64,000 bases of DNA from Rhizophagus irregularis (lineage: Eukaryota; Glomeromycota; Glomeromycetes; Glomerales; Glomeraceae), in the NCBI RefSeq assembly GCF_026210795.1, contig NC_089444.1, forward strand, positions 1,788,501 to 1,852,500, read 5' to 3'. Below the pieces are notes generated by a model. That model did no database searches, was not told the DNA's origin, and saw only the letters and a list, made by a program, of their open reading frames with translations. The translations under genes and the position numbers were made by a program. Shown piece after piece: positions 12,010-22,656 of this stretch. Positions within the stretch are counted from its first letter, which is position 1, and each line of letters starts with the position of its first letter.

Positions 12010-13311
12010 TAGAGCTCTGGATGAGTCAAGTTGAATCGAGTTAAAAGGTAACTCGTACTCAACTCAGTAAAATCATGTCAAGTCAAGTTGGGTTAAAATT
12101 ATAAAATTAACCAATTTGACTTGACTTGAATTTAAAAATATTTTAACTCAAACTTGAATCGACTCGACTGAGTCAAGTTTAATCTGGGTTAAACTCACGC
12201 ATTTTATTTATGTAATTATGTTTATTTATTTTATGTCAAAAATTAATATTTATATTTCTTTATATTCCTTTATATTTATATATTTATTTGTATAGATTAT
12301 TTATTACATTTCAATTCTGGTTTCCACCAAGATTTTAAGCACATGCAAGCACGGATTGTTTCAGTTGAGAGACTGCATCTTTTTTGATTTATAAGATTAG
12401 TACCACCTAAAAAAGCTTTTTCGATTGGTGTGCTAATTGCTAAAATAAATTTAAAATTATTAAATTAACCTTATACAATAAAAGGTTTAAATTTTAAACA
12501 ATATATTATTACCAGGGATCGCAAGATAATCACGTGTCATTGCTGCCAAGTGCAGATATTGGGATTCATTTATCTGTTATTAGAAATTAGAAATTAGAAT
12601 AAATTTAATAAATTTAAATTGTAAAATTTGGTTATAAAATTGTTTAATTAGCATACTCTCCACCATTGTAATAAATCTACTTTACCAGAAACAATTGGAC
12701 TTTTCAAATATAAATCCAATTCACTTTCATTTCTTGATGTATACCATTTTTTATATATATGACTAAAAAGATTATCATTAGTGATAAGATCTTCATCTTG
12801 AATATTTTGGTTTATTCTTAGTGCATATGTTATATTATATAACTTCCTAATATCATCTCATGCTTCCATGATTCCCAATTATGATCCTTATAATATGTGA
12901 GTTTTAACTAAAGATCAAGAACTAAAAATAATAATATAAAATAGAAAAATTAATTAATATAAACATATAAGCAAAAAAATATAAAATCCATATATAAAAT
13001 AATAAAAAATTTGAAGCATACTATTAGAAATGATGTATATTATTCCATCAGTATATTGATAGTATTTTTTTAATTTTTCCATTGCATTACAAGCTGCTTT
13101 TTTTACAATTTCATCAATATTTGCTTCTTTGTCAAAATCTTTGATTTTATCCATAATCCAATTGAAAATTGGTATTGAATTTTTAATAGTAGGGTATCGT
13201 TCATGAGAGATATGAAGCATAGCATACAAAAATATCTATAATATAATAAATTAAAAGTTAATAAAAAATAAAAAAATTTTTAAATAATATAAATTATTAA
13301 TTTAATACATA
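12010..13311 (-). mobile_element. hAT element remnant, left end preserved
   Basis: The end beginning at 12010 (TAGAGCTCTGGATGAGTCAA) fits the hAT YARNG start and is followed by a low-complexity subterminal run of GAGTCAAGTT-like words. A hAT transposase relic lies just inside. The opposite end is not seen; the 9.3-kb element begins at 13314 and seems to have landed in an intron of this gene. Confidence 0.55.
12297..13248 (-). pseudogene. hAT-family transposase, 3' part with dimerisation domain
   Basis: Three regions on the minus strand follow the order of the hAT C-terminus. First, 12954-13248 with ISHERYPTIKNSIPIFNWIM and KKAACNAMEKLKKYY. Second, near 12650-12780, SELDLYLKSPIVSGKVDLLQ followed by WWRV. 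Third, LAAMTRDYLAIPG near 12510-12560 and STPIEKAFLGGTNLINQKRC ending in TIRACMCLKSWW near 12310-12430, the hAT dimerisation motif. Stop at 12297-12299. Pieces are separated by candidate introns or shifts. A splice acceptor at about 13249 leads into sequence now interrupted by the 9.3-kb element, so the BED finger and catalytic half are missing here. Confidence 0.72.
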
Positions 13312-13408
13312 TACAGTCAACTCTCTTTATAGTCACACATTTGGAACAGTCCATATTTGGTGATTATTTTACAAGTGTATTGTACGTTCAGTGGCCACTA
13401 CTTTCCGC

Positions 13409-14904
13409 TAGTGCTCCGAAAAAAATCTGATCTGATCTGGATCCGCAGATTTGATCCGAGTCAGATCCGGTTCGGTTTTCAAAATTCTGATCCATAGATC
13501 AGATCAGATTTAAAAAAAATCTGATCTGATTAATTTCGGATCGGATCAGATCATAACACAAGAAAATCTGATCCGATCTGAACAGATTCAGATCAGATTT
13601 TTTTTTAAATAAAAAAAAAAATTTTTTTTTTTTTAAAAAACTTTTCTGGACGAACGGACGAAGCCGGACGACCAAGATTTAAAAGAACGAACTAGGTAAG
13701 TTCGTTTCTTTTTTTTTGTTTTTTTTACTTGAGTGAACGTAATTAACGGTTCCCTTCTTTTTTAGTAGGAAGCCTGGACAAACGAAGCCTAACGACATGA
13801 CCAGGATTTAAAAAAAATGAACGAACTATGGTAAGTTCGTTCCTTTTTTTTATTTTTTATTTTTTATTTAAGGGAACGTAATTAACGTTCCCTTTCTTTT
13901 TTTTAGGAAACCTGGACGTGAGACGAAGGAACGACCGGGATTTAAGAAAGAATGAACTATGGTAAGTTCGTTTTTTTTTTGTTTTTTTTTATTTTTACTT
14001 GAGAACGTACTAATTAACGTTCCCTTTCTTTTTTTAGGAAACCTGGACGTGAGACGAAGCTGAACGACCAGGATTCAAAAAAAGAACGAACTATGGTAAG
14101 TTCGTTTCTTTTTTTTGTTTTTTTTTATTTTTACTTAAGGGAACGTACTAATTAACGTTCCCTTTCTTTTTTTAGGAAACCTGAACGTGAGACGAAGCTG
14201 AACGACCAGGATTCAAAAAAAAAATGAACTATGGTAAGTTCATTTCTTTTTTTTATTTATTTTTTTTATTTTTACTTAAGGGAACGTACTAATTAACGTT
14301 CCCTTTCTTTTTTTTTAGGAAACCTGGATGTGAGACGAAGCTGAACGACCAGGGATTCAAAAAACGAACTATGGTAAGTTCATTTCTTTTTTTTATTTTT
14401 TTTTTGTTTTTACTTAAGGGAACGTAATTAACGTTCCCTTTCTTTTTTTTTTAGAAACCTGGACGTGAGACGAAACTGAATGACCAGTATTCAAAAAAAA
14501 GAACGAACTATGGTAAGTTCGTTTCTTTTTTTTGTTTTTTTATTTTCTTAAGGGAACGTAATTAACGTTCCCTTTCTTTTTTTTTTTAGGAAACCTGGAC
14601 GTGAGACGAAGCTGAACGACCAGGATTCAAAAAAAGAACAATGCTATGGTAAGTTCGTTTCTTTTTTTTGTTTTTTTTCTTTTTACTTGAGGAACGTAAT
14701 TAATGTTCCCTTTCTTTTTTTAGGACAAGGACCAGATCCGAACCAGATTCAGATCAGATTCAAATCAGATTCAAATGGATCCGAACCAGATTCGGATCAA
14801 ATTGAACCAGATCGATCGATTCGATCGATCAGATCTATTAAAATAAAAATCAGATCGGATCGATTTAATCGAATCCGACTCGAACCGATCTGTTAGGAGC
14901 ACTA
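13409..14904. mobile_element. Non-autonomous hAT-type element, 8-bp duplication CTTTCCGC
   Basis: Ends TAGTGCTCC (13409) and GGAGCACTA (14904) are inverted repeats of hAT type. CTTTCCGC flanks both sides (13401-13408, 14905-14912). The inverted sequence at 51965-51995, in the related element, carries the same flanks joined without the insert. Subterminal regions are runs of GATCTGATCCG-like words; the centre is the intron-like minisatellite. No transposase frame. Confidence 0.88.
13640..14735 (+). repeat. Minisatellite of eight exon-plus-intron-like units
   Basis: About eight direct units of 127-144 bp start near 13648, 13775, 13906, 14036, 14174, 14318, 14453 and 14588. Each unit has about 58 nt beginning GAAACCTGGACGTGAGACGA, then CTATG|GTAAGTTCGTTTC, a T-rich stretch, the palindrome GGGAACGT..ACGTTCCC with TACTAAT or a shortened form of it, and a T-tract ending in TAG. 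This is the full layout of a spliceosomal intron of about 80 nt. Whether it is spliced cannot be told from sequence. Confidence 0.75.
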
Positions 14905-15249
14905 CTTTCCGCACCCTCTACTGCGGGTATGTAGATCATTTCCTTTTTGGGCAATACCATTCCACAAAAATCGATTTTGGTAAAAATGCGTTTGGAAACT
15001 TGTGTAACATAAATTTCCTTTTTAGGTAATTCGGGATTACGCGGTAACGCCAGCCGGATCTAAAAAATATGACTCTGCAGGGTAATTCCTACGAAAGTCA
15101 AGTACAAAATGCTTACTCCGTCAGCCCATTCATACCACTCCCACCTAAGGATTGCCTCATCTATGTTCACTTAATGCATGCTCTATAGTTTCCCTCTCTT
15201 GGGGGTCCACGACCATCCCATTCCTAAGCATTTTCTCCATAATATAAAG

Positions 15250-15526
15250 CTAATCCTCGGTAAGGCGGTTTATCCATCTTTTATAGAGGTCGTTTACATC
15301 TTCAAACGTTATCCAGTCAATTTCCTCTTTATATAATGCTTTACGAGAGGCTCGGATTTCGCAAGTACGCATCGATCGTAGTGGCATAATTTTTCCACCT
15401 CTTATATGCCTCTCGACGAACTTCCTGCCACCACACTCTATCTACCTTACTCGCTGCAATAAGGTCAGTATCCGGGATCTTTGTGACAATACGTTCGACT
15501 ATTTCTACTGGTAACCGGTCCAACAT
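15250..15526 (-). pseudogene. F-box protein, frameshifted
   Basis: The frame from 15526 begins MLDRLPVEIVERIVTKIPDT and continues DLIAASKVDRVWWQEVRREA, a clear F-box (LPxEIxxxIxxxIPDxDLxxxSxVxxxWxxxxxxxxY). The frame stops at 15341, but a one-base shift opens a continuation (KALYKEEIDWITFEDVNDLY) to a TAG at 15250-15252. F-box proteins bind Skp1 in SCF ubiquitin ligases; in this element it could have acted on host proteins, as some viral F-box proteins do, which is inference. It is the last gene of the minus-strand set. Confidence 0.65.
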
Positions 15527-15635
15527 GATGTTATGTTACTTATACATTAGCTATCTTCAATTACTGTATGCCCATTACACATGGATAAAAAATATAGACT
15601 AAATTCGTACAGGATCGTAGGACTACAGGAGCCGC

Positions 15636-16104
15636 TTATGCAAGAAGTTCTGTTAAGGTTTTCTCAGCCTCGTTTTTAGTAATAGCTCGCTTTGGGGGAC
15701 TGGTTGATGAGTCTTTAGTCGCATTATAATACAATTCGAAGAGGGCCTCAAGCTTATCTAGGAGAGCTTGTTTATTCTTGTATGATTCGCGGATTTTTGC
15801 TATATTAGCAGTATATGCCGCATTATCTGGAAGAGTTTTCTGGCCACGAACTTCACATATGATACAGGAGAATTTGCCGTCTGGATTCGCTTGATATACT
15901 TCACGTGGTCCTGGACGAGGTAACTGGTTTTGCTAAACCCAGATACTAATGCGATTACTATAGTATCTTTTAATGCGCGGATAATCTTGGGGACAGTTTC
16001 GTCGAAGCGATATTAGGCTGAATGCGCGATGCCTCGTAAATAACCTCTTCACTAGTGCTGTCGTTGCTGTTAACAATGCTTGCGAATTCGGTATATGTTG
16101 ACAT
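15636..16104 (-). pseudogene. Small hypothetical protein, frameshifted
   Basis: ATG at 16104 opens MSTYTEFASIVNSNDSTSEE and the frame stops after 44 codons. A downstream frame without a start runs QNQLPRPGPREVYQANPDGK, then SCIICEVRGQ and a helical, Lys-rich end, to a stop at 15636-15638. Together they suggest one protein of about 155 aa with one or two shifts. A CIIC pair and a coiled-coil-like tail are the only features. Function unknown. Confidence 0.45.
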
Positions 16105-16186
16105 GATTCTTTGTACTTTGTAAAAAATATAAATCTTCAGTTACCTGTTCATTCGAATGAGAAAAAATAAATATGAACCTCGGGGT

Positions 16187-16655
16187 TTACACTTGGGATA
16201 CTGCAAAGCAGTAGAAGCGTCGCTCGGCCTTTTGTATCAATGGAGAGCCTGGTCTATATAACCAGGGGATAGCGACTTTCTGGATGATCCTAGCCGCTTT
16301 ATTGTTCCTTCTTTCTATATATCTTCTAAAGGCTTTCTGGATCATTTCAGCATGATGAGTATAATAGTCGAAATTAAAATGCTTTGGGCAACTATATAAA
16401 TGTAGTCGTACCGCTTGATCTACGGAAGCATCGGCTCCCCATCCGCGATCAATAAAAGATTTACAGTAGGTACAGTACCACCTATTTGGTAGTCGTGATA
16501 CTATTCTCCTAATGTGCACAATATAAGCATATACATCTTGACGAGACCTTGGATAAGGTGGCCGCTTATGAAAACCTATTCTACTACAAGTATCATAATA
16601 TCTGAATGCGCCTAGCCCACGTGTGGAAACTTTTGTCGTCTTGTCTACCTAATCC
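16187..16655 (-). CDS. Zinc-finger and IQ-motif small protein, 5' end uncertain
   Basis: The frame is open from just after a TAG near 16655 to the stop before 16187. An annotatable start by ATG lies at 16519 (110 aa). Visible features: WYCTYCKSFIDRGWGADASV followed by HLYSCPKH, a CxxC...HxxxCxxH finger, and two IQ-like helices (EMIQKAFRRYIERRNNKAAR, then IIQKVA). Similarity upstream of 16519 suggests the protein was longer. It lies about 105 bp after the polymerase. Function not known; nucleic-acid binding is a guess from the finger. Confidence 0.5.
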
Positions 16656-16762
16656 GTCGGTGTTTTGCATTTGGGTATCTCGTAAGATTACATGTTCTAT
16701 AGGTTTATTCAATTATGCCATCACGGTATGTCAGTAAAAATAAACCTACCAGTTCTTAGCAA

Positions 16763-18620
16763 TCATGTCCAGATAACCTTGTTCGCATTTTTCACATGGC
16801 AGTATCCCGCGGTTTCAAACTTGAAAGTCTTTAGAGTCGTATTTGCATTCTCTGAACAAATGAAAAGCGCGAGGCTATCTGGCTGCTCTTCTAAAATAAA
16901 TCCGTCTGTATGGATACGTCGTACTTTATCCTTGTATGGTTGAATTGCCTCAGATGTGATTTTGCGACCACGTGCTAATAAGAATGGGGCGATCCTGGGA
17001 TACTCACCTTTGAAGGGATTACCCAGGTTTGTAAACTGGAATCGCCACTGGTCAGATCCTACTGGTATGATAGAATCGAGTGTATGGCCCTCTGGAAATG
17101 TAAATGGGTCTGTTTGATCTGTGATGAGTGTCTTGTAATTACGCTTCCTCTGGCATAATGCTCCCCATAATGTGTTGAGGACTCGCTTTGCTACGCGGCC
17201 AGCTACGCCACCCTGGTTTTTAATTTTGAAGAGGAAGTGTACATACTCACCGAATATTACAGTTCCAGGGATTCTCGCTTCTCTATCATATATCAATGCA
17301 TTTGGCTTCCCATCCTGTATTAACTGTATATTGAGACCAAGTTTTTTTGCTCGTTGTAAGTCGATGAATGTATAGATTCCCCTTTTATTCTGTCGGAAGA
17401 GAATATTATTCCCACTTACCTTAGCACAGAATAATCCATACAAGGCATAACCCCTGTGGTCAACAAAGTCATTAAGTGTCTGGAATTTACCCCGTCTGAT
17501 TGGAAAGTTCGCGTTCGATTGTTGGATACTCGGGTATAAACTTGTTGCGTCATACTGTCTTCCATAGCCCTTCCACTCGTTATCTGCTTAGATTAATCCT
17601 CCCATCATTGCATCACTTAACCACTCTGCTTCTATCGGGTCAAGAGGATCATTGGCTGGAATCCCTACACTAAATCGTTCGAATAACCAGAGAGCCGTTC
17701 TTTTGTAAGACCAGTTATGGTATGATAAGTCGATTCCTAAACCGAACTTCTTTGTCTCCTGTAAAAAGACATCCCGCTCCTCGTGGATTCTCTGATATGC
17801 TTCTTCAAGAGTTTCATATATTCCCGTTTTACAGTTTTTCTCAACAGAGATAAAGGAACTCTTAGAATTCTTAGTTTTTTGAAACTGCCCAATTGTGCAA
17901 GATTTAACTGTTTTGCCGTTGTATATATATTGTGACTACATTATTGGTTCCATCTTCATGGTATATAATGGGTAAATTACGCTTTCTATCTATTTTACTG
18001 GGGTGGAGTCTTCCGGGATTTAACGCGAGAAAGTAATGGCCTTCTGACAGGATGAGTGTTACACGTCTATCGGACTTACTCTTAGAGATTCGGGTAATGT
18101 CCCCCACAATATTAATTGCGAGACTTCCTGCGAGTTGTTCGACCTTGTCCATGCATGAAACTGGGATGGGAGCATCGCGATTGAGACCTAATACCTTTTT
18201 GATATATTCGGGCTTTTCGATTGACTTCGATATTTTAGAAAATGTGCCGTAGATATATTTCAGGCATTCATATAGGCAATCATTTAGCTCCCCATCGCAT
18301 CCTTCTGTGGCCGGTGGAGCGTCTCTTATATAAATTATAAATCGTTCGAAATAATCGGGGTCTGCGTCGTCTGGTAGTTGTGCTTCATCATAATGGTCTA
18401 ACAGTGAAAAGAGACTTACCGGTTCATTTCCTGATGTCTATCGACCGGGTTTCCAGTTTTCATAGGGAAGTAGAATCTGGAATTTACAATTTGGATATTG
18501 GGATTGGAGTCGCTGACCGAGTCTTGCTATTGCTCCTCTGGAAAAGCGGGCACCAGAAAACTGGAGTTCCTTGATGTCAGGTCGTGTTGGTAAGGCGCGT
18601 GTGATTTTTGAATGGGTCAT
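16763..18620 (-). pseudogene. Family-B DNA polymerase with motifs A, B and C, broken by stops
   Basis: A polymerase of about 620 codons starting MTHSKITRALPTRPDIKELQ at 18620. One frame is followed through a TAG near 18438, a shift near 17910, and a TAA near 17600. Palm motifs are in the right order: GRQYDATSLYPSIQ (motif A) near 17555; VAKRVLNTLWGALCQR (motif B) near 17170; RRIHTDGFILEE (motif C) near 16900. Motif C has His in place of the first Asp of YxDTD. MMGGLI before motif A resembles the linker between exonuclease and polymerase domains; I do not see a clear exonuclease. Only two or three lesions are present, so decay is recent. It would replicate the element with the neighbouring helicase. 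It resembles polymerases of viruses, linear plasmids or Polintons more than cellular replicases. Confidence 0.78.
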
Positions 18621-18726
18621 TTGATATACTATGAATTGTATTCAATTGTAATATAGCTTTTCTTTATAATAAGTGTAGGATAATTTAGGACAAAAAATAT
18701 AAGATAATTACACGTCACTTATCTTA

Positions 18727-19500
18727 TTAAATGGAGTCAATCATATCACGGACCTCATCAAAATACTCATCATCAAACTCGTCTATGAGTCCATTGACGG
18801 CCTCCCATTCACGTTCCATATCAGTTTTTAGACATTACTCGGAGATCTCTCGCGCTTTTCCCTTATCTGCCCTCATAGTTTCATACCCAGAGGGGGTGGG
18901 AATAATCTCGGCATTACGATTCTCCTTGTATGCTCTTATTAAATCTGCGAGTTCTTTACGGCTAGGTGTTTTAGGTAAGTTCCCATTATATTCAATCCAG
19001 TCCTTGAAGCGGTCTACTACTTCCCTAAGGTAGTACTGGTACTTGTCCTCAATACGCGTTGTGGGACATTCCTCTATTTCAAACGCGAGTATTTCCCAGT
19101 CGTATTCATCTGACGCGTCTTGATACTTGGCCCATAATTCCTTACCTGTATTGTAGAGATCATTGAAGACCTGGTCCTTTGAATTTTTAACCTACGGTTT
19201 GCGATCCCATCAGTGTCTTTCTTGCCAAGCCCAGTGCGCTCGAGTGCCTTCCTTTGGTTCAGGATCCCGGTCGACTTCTGGTTCTGTGTCGGGTTCTGGG
19301 ATAAGTTGCTTTTCAGGAGCCGGTTCTGGGTCAGGCTTAGTGACAGATGCAGAAGATTCTGCGGGAGACTCAGGTTGTTGTTCAGGAGTTGGGTCCATGG
19401 TTGTAGAATCCGAGTCTGATAATAAGTCGTCTAAGATGTCATAGTTATCGGTTCTCAGGGGGTGGCTTCTTATTTCATGGCCTTCGTCGATAGATAACAA
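18727..19500 (-). pseudogene. Acidic Pro/Glu-rich protein with helical C-terminus, broken by stops
   Basis: From 19500 (MLSIDEGHEIRSHPLRTDNY) the frame is rich in Pro, Glu, Asp and Ser to 19210. The same frame continues past TGA and TAG as VKNSKDQVFNDLYNTGKELW, then PKTPSRKELADLIRAYKENR, and past a TAA to a stop at 18727-18729. So three in-frame stops interrupt a protein of about 255 aa. It overlaps the helicase end by about 30 bases, so it may instead be the helicase tail after a frameshift. No known domain; the C-terminal helices resemble a small DNA-binding or scaffold region only loosely. Confidence 0.45.
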
Positions 19501-21207
19501 TCTGAGAAGCTATCTATAGGTTCATCGGTATCTGACTCATTAGTATCTTCATCGGGATCCGGTTGTTCTTCCCTTAACTCTTGTGGACATTCTTTTAAGT
19601 GATCAGGCTTGGGTGGAAGCGGTGGAGGAGCCCTTTTGGAAACCAGTTGCTCTTCGATAACAGGTTCAGGTTTTTCTTCAACGGGTTTTTCTTGTACGTC
19701 TTGTGAATTGTTAGCTGGATTATATATATTTGCCAAGAACTTCTCTAAGGCTTTAGGATCAAACGTGGACTTCTCGGGAGTATCTATATCTATTCCTTCT
19801 ATGTCTATCTCGTCTGTTTCGTGGATCCAGTTTTTGCCGAGAAATTTCTTGTAGAGGTCCCCCCTAGATATGCTGTAAACTCGAGTGCGCTTCTTATCAA
19901 TATACATTCGATCACTATTTATATTTAACTCATTTGATAGGATTCTAGAAGCATTTATCTTTGATAGTGGTGAAATGCAATGAGTTTCGCAATATGAAGT
20001 ATATACCCTATAAAATTCTTGAACAGGTAGGTCGGTCATATAATTTTTCATTACGAGGTATGTGTTTTTTATAAATTGGAATAGCGGTAGAAGAGTCGAG
20101 ATGATATGTTCCTGTTTGGATGTTGTCATGGGTGGCGGATTCCCATTGAAGTCCGGGTAAGAATCCGCGATGGCTAAGCATAGAACACCTCACCAGCGCC
20201 TGGGTATTTCATAGCGTCACCGAGTTTTTTGAAGTAGTTGAGGTCTCCCTTGCGGGATAGTGATACATCCAAGAACACTGTGCGCCTATCATCATTCTCC
20301 ACTCTGAGAGCATTTTCGTTGGTTAGGACGATGGTGGACATAAAGTTTTTGTAATGTGTTGGTGTCTTGTATTTTTCGTGAATTTCCATTATGTCACTCG
20401 TTACTTTATCCTTCAAAGAGCGATACAGATTATTCTACTGGCTTTTTTCTGTGGGCATTTCCTCGAGAAGAAGAAGCACCTTACCCTGTAATTGCCCATT
20501 GAAACTTCCAAGAATTGTCTGAGGATCGCTGGTCTTATAAACGAGTTGAGTGCCTAGGACGCTACGCTGAATGAAATCTGTTATAATACCTTTGCCCCAA
20601 TCCTGTCCGGGTTTTAGGTAAAGAATAAAGTACATCTTCCTTCCAGCAGATACACCGGCCAACCACTTAATGATATACTCAGTAAGATTCCAATCGCCTG
20701 AACACCAGATATCCCGAATGTGAGAAAAGATAAATTTAACCGCGAGGTGGATTGTAGACTCAAAGGTGGATATCGGACGCAAGACATGGAGAAATCCTGG
20801 AAAGATATTTAGATAGAGTTGGCCGGTTAAGGATCTGAAGATTCGCTGTTTATGGGAATCACAGGTTGCATTACATACATCGGTATTCTCGACCATAAAC
20901 CACTTGTAGATGTTGAACTCAGTCTTTTCGTATAGTCTGTTCAGGTTGCGTGCGTAAGCCTTCAATGATGGACGATAAGTTTACCAATATTTTTGTCAAT
21001 AACGTATTTCAAACTTTTACTATCCGGGTCCCACCAGAAAACTCTATGAGGATCTGCACAGGGAATGAAATAACTGCAAAGATACCTCTTGGCTTGATTG
21101 AGATCACTCATACTTTTTGCAGTGATAATAAGCCGTTTAAGCTCATCGATACTGAAGGCTTTTGTTTGTTCACCGAATTTGGGGATAACTTGAGCTTGAG
21201 TGGTCAT
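19470..21207 (-). pseudogene. SF3 (D5-like) helicase, likely primase-helicase, frameshifted
   Basis: Pieces at 20962-21207, 20435-20965, 20174-20416 and 19470-20129 follow one another and together make about 570 codons. They hold the SF3 ATPase signature: Walker A LKPGQDWGKGIITDF, Walker B KVLLLLEEMPTE, sensor NFMSTIVLTNEN and arginine-finger region DDRRTVFLDVSL. The opening MTTQAQVIPKFGEQTKAFSI and the following FEST-type region resemble the D5_N-like part; the end (KINASRILSNELNINSDRMY) is a winged-helix-like tail, then an acidic Pro-rich run. Breaks: a shift near 20963, a TAG at about 20435, a shift near 20150. With the polymerase it forms a self-replication pair. Family resemblance is to viral and phage primase-helicases (DUF5906-like); exact affiliation needs a profile search. 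Confidence 0.78.
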
Positions 21208-21514
21208 TTTTTCGTTCTATCAAATCGAGTACTAATTTATAGTTACCTAATCTTCAATTGCCGAATGTATTTTTTCTAAAGATCTGCGCTCCTCCGGTCC
21301 TACCTGGTTATCTCTCTGTGGCTTTACAGACCTTCTAGGGATTATACTTGCGTGTCAGAGTAATATGTTTACCTGAGTATGTTAGAAGTGCAGATTACCC
21401 GCTTACTTGCTCACTGCGTTCGCTTTACATAAAAGTAATCAACCCGCTAACCGAAGACTTAAACCTACCCGCTGACCTACCTGTTATCAGTTCGAAAAGC
21501 CGATTGGAGGCTAA

Positions 21515-21770
21515 GAAATGTGGGACAGATTTTTTGGGACAGACGGGACCGATGGGACGCATTTCGGGGGGTAAAAATAAAACTTTTTCTGGGGGGATGT
21601 CCTTTCCTATATTTCTGAAATATCTGTCCCATTTGTCCCATCTGTCTCTCCCCTCTTATTCTCTCTTTTTTTGCTTCCTTTTCTATTGTTTTCTGGTTTT
21701 TGGTTATATATTTATGGGACAGATATGGGGACAGATAGGGATAGATATATGGGGAGTCGATCCCACATGA
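21515..21770. promoter_or_regulatory. Inverted clusters of GGGACAGA/TGTCCC words upstream of the helicase
   Basis: Words of the type GGGACAGA occur at about 21523-21560 (several), as TCTGTCCC/TTGTCCC at about 21625-21655, and again as GGGACAGA at about 21715-21745. Clustering upstream of a replication gene and in both orientations looks like iterons or operator repeats. Function is inferred; no experiment or comparison supports it yet. Confidence 0.35.
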
Positions 21771-21899
21771 AAAGGGGATGTAGGTGCTGCGAGGCCGTGA
21801 GGCCGAGGTGGGGGGTGACGTAGGCAAGACAGCGGCTACCAGGCGATGACACGTTTTCAAAATTTAAAATATGAATAAAAGATAAAGTCATAAGACTGT

Positions 21900-22654
21900 T
21901 TGCATAGGAAAAGGATAAAACTACCCTGGACAGATGCCTGCTACTTCCTGTCCGAGTGGTCACTACAAAGTATACCACTTGGGGTAAACAACTGTACTAT
22001 CAGTGCTAGGTAATCGCGGGCTGTAGTGGCCTTGAACAGACTTAAGACGAAACGGCTGGTACAAGGCATCAGACGGTTGATTGCACTGTCAAAAGTTCCT
22101 CCATGAAAGTAGATGCTTCTCTAAAGGTCGTTAAATAAATTGAGTATCAGTATCATGCAATGGGTATAGGATGAGTAAGCGGCGTGTACTGACTTCAGAT
22201 CAGCCTAAAATGGCTTGATGGGGGATGTCTTCTATAGTGGTGCTGTTACGAGGAATTAAGGTCTTTGGTATAATGGTTGCGGGTTGAAGATGATAGGACA
22301 CAGGTACCCGAGATTAGTTCATAAGAAGCAATGGGTGGTCGGCCGTAAACACTTACAAAGGAAAGGATAAAACTACCACCATTCGATTCGTCTCGGTGAG
22401 ACAATTCTAACAAGCTATGATACATCTTTGTACGATTATTAGATGCCAAGTTATTTAATATATTCTTTATATAACTGTGATTATAAACGGTTCTTTTTAA
22501 TATAAGATTTTTGAGGATAGGTGTGATAGTGACTATAGATAGATTATTATTATATAGGATAGATTTTAATAATAAAGTATTTTGAACATTCAACTGGTGT
22601 GACTATATAGTAGAATGTGACTATAACGGGAGTGACTATAGAGGGAGTTGACTG
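21900..22654. repeat. Right end region shared with the second pogo-ended element
   Basis: This segment matches, inverted, 47673-48420. Shared landmarks include CCGAGTGGTCACTACAAAGT, AATCGCGGGCTGTAGTGGCC and the terminal TATAGTCAC repeats. A 66-codon frame (22246-22593, and 47734-47934 in the other copy) is kept in both, but the DNA is equally conserved, so I do not treat it as a gene. A GTCTCGGTGAGAC palindrome lies near 22390. Confidence 0.7.
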
Positions 22655-22656
22655 TA

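Larger units (their letters stand above)
13314..22654 (-). mobile_element. 9.3-kb element with pogo/Tigger-like ends carrying a polymerase-helicase module
   Basis: The left end CAGTCAACTCTCTTTATAGT and the inverted right end CAGTCAACTCCCTCTATAGT match at 21 of 23 positions. TA at 13312-13313 and at 22655-22656 is the duplication. Subterminal TATAGTCAC words recur near the right end. Both ends are also the ends of the element at 47673-52066. Inside, in minus orientation: SF3 helicase, acidic protein, family-B polymerase, zinc-finger/IQ protein, a coiled-coil protein and an F-box protein, all with stops or frameshifts. The interior is visibly richer in G and C than the flanks. No DDE transposase is seen in it. 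A 1496-bp hAT-type insert accounts for part of the length. Confidence 0.75.

Noticed and set aside
13640-14735. CRISPR-like array
   Set aside because: Units repeat in full with no unique spacers, units are 127-144 bp, and the context is eukaryotic.
22246-22593. Conserved frame shared with 47734-47934
   Set aside because: DNA identity is as high as protein identity and the region is a terminal repeat with TATAGTCAC words; no sign of coding selection.
13314-22654. Polinton/Maverick assignment for the 9.3-kb element
   Set aside because: The ends and TA duplication are of pogo type; no retroviral-like integrase, protease or capsid frame was seen.
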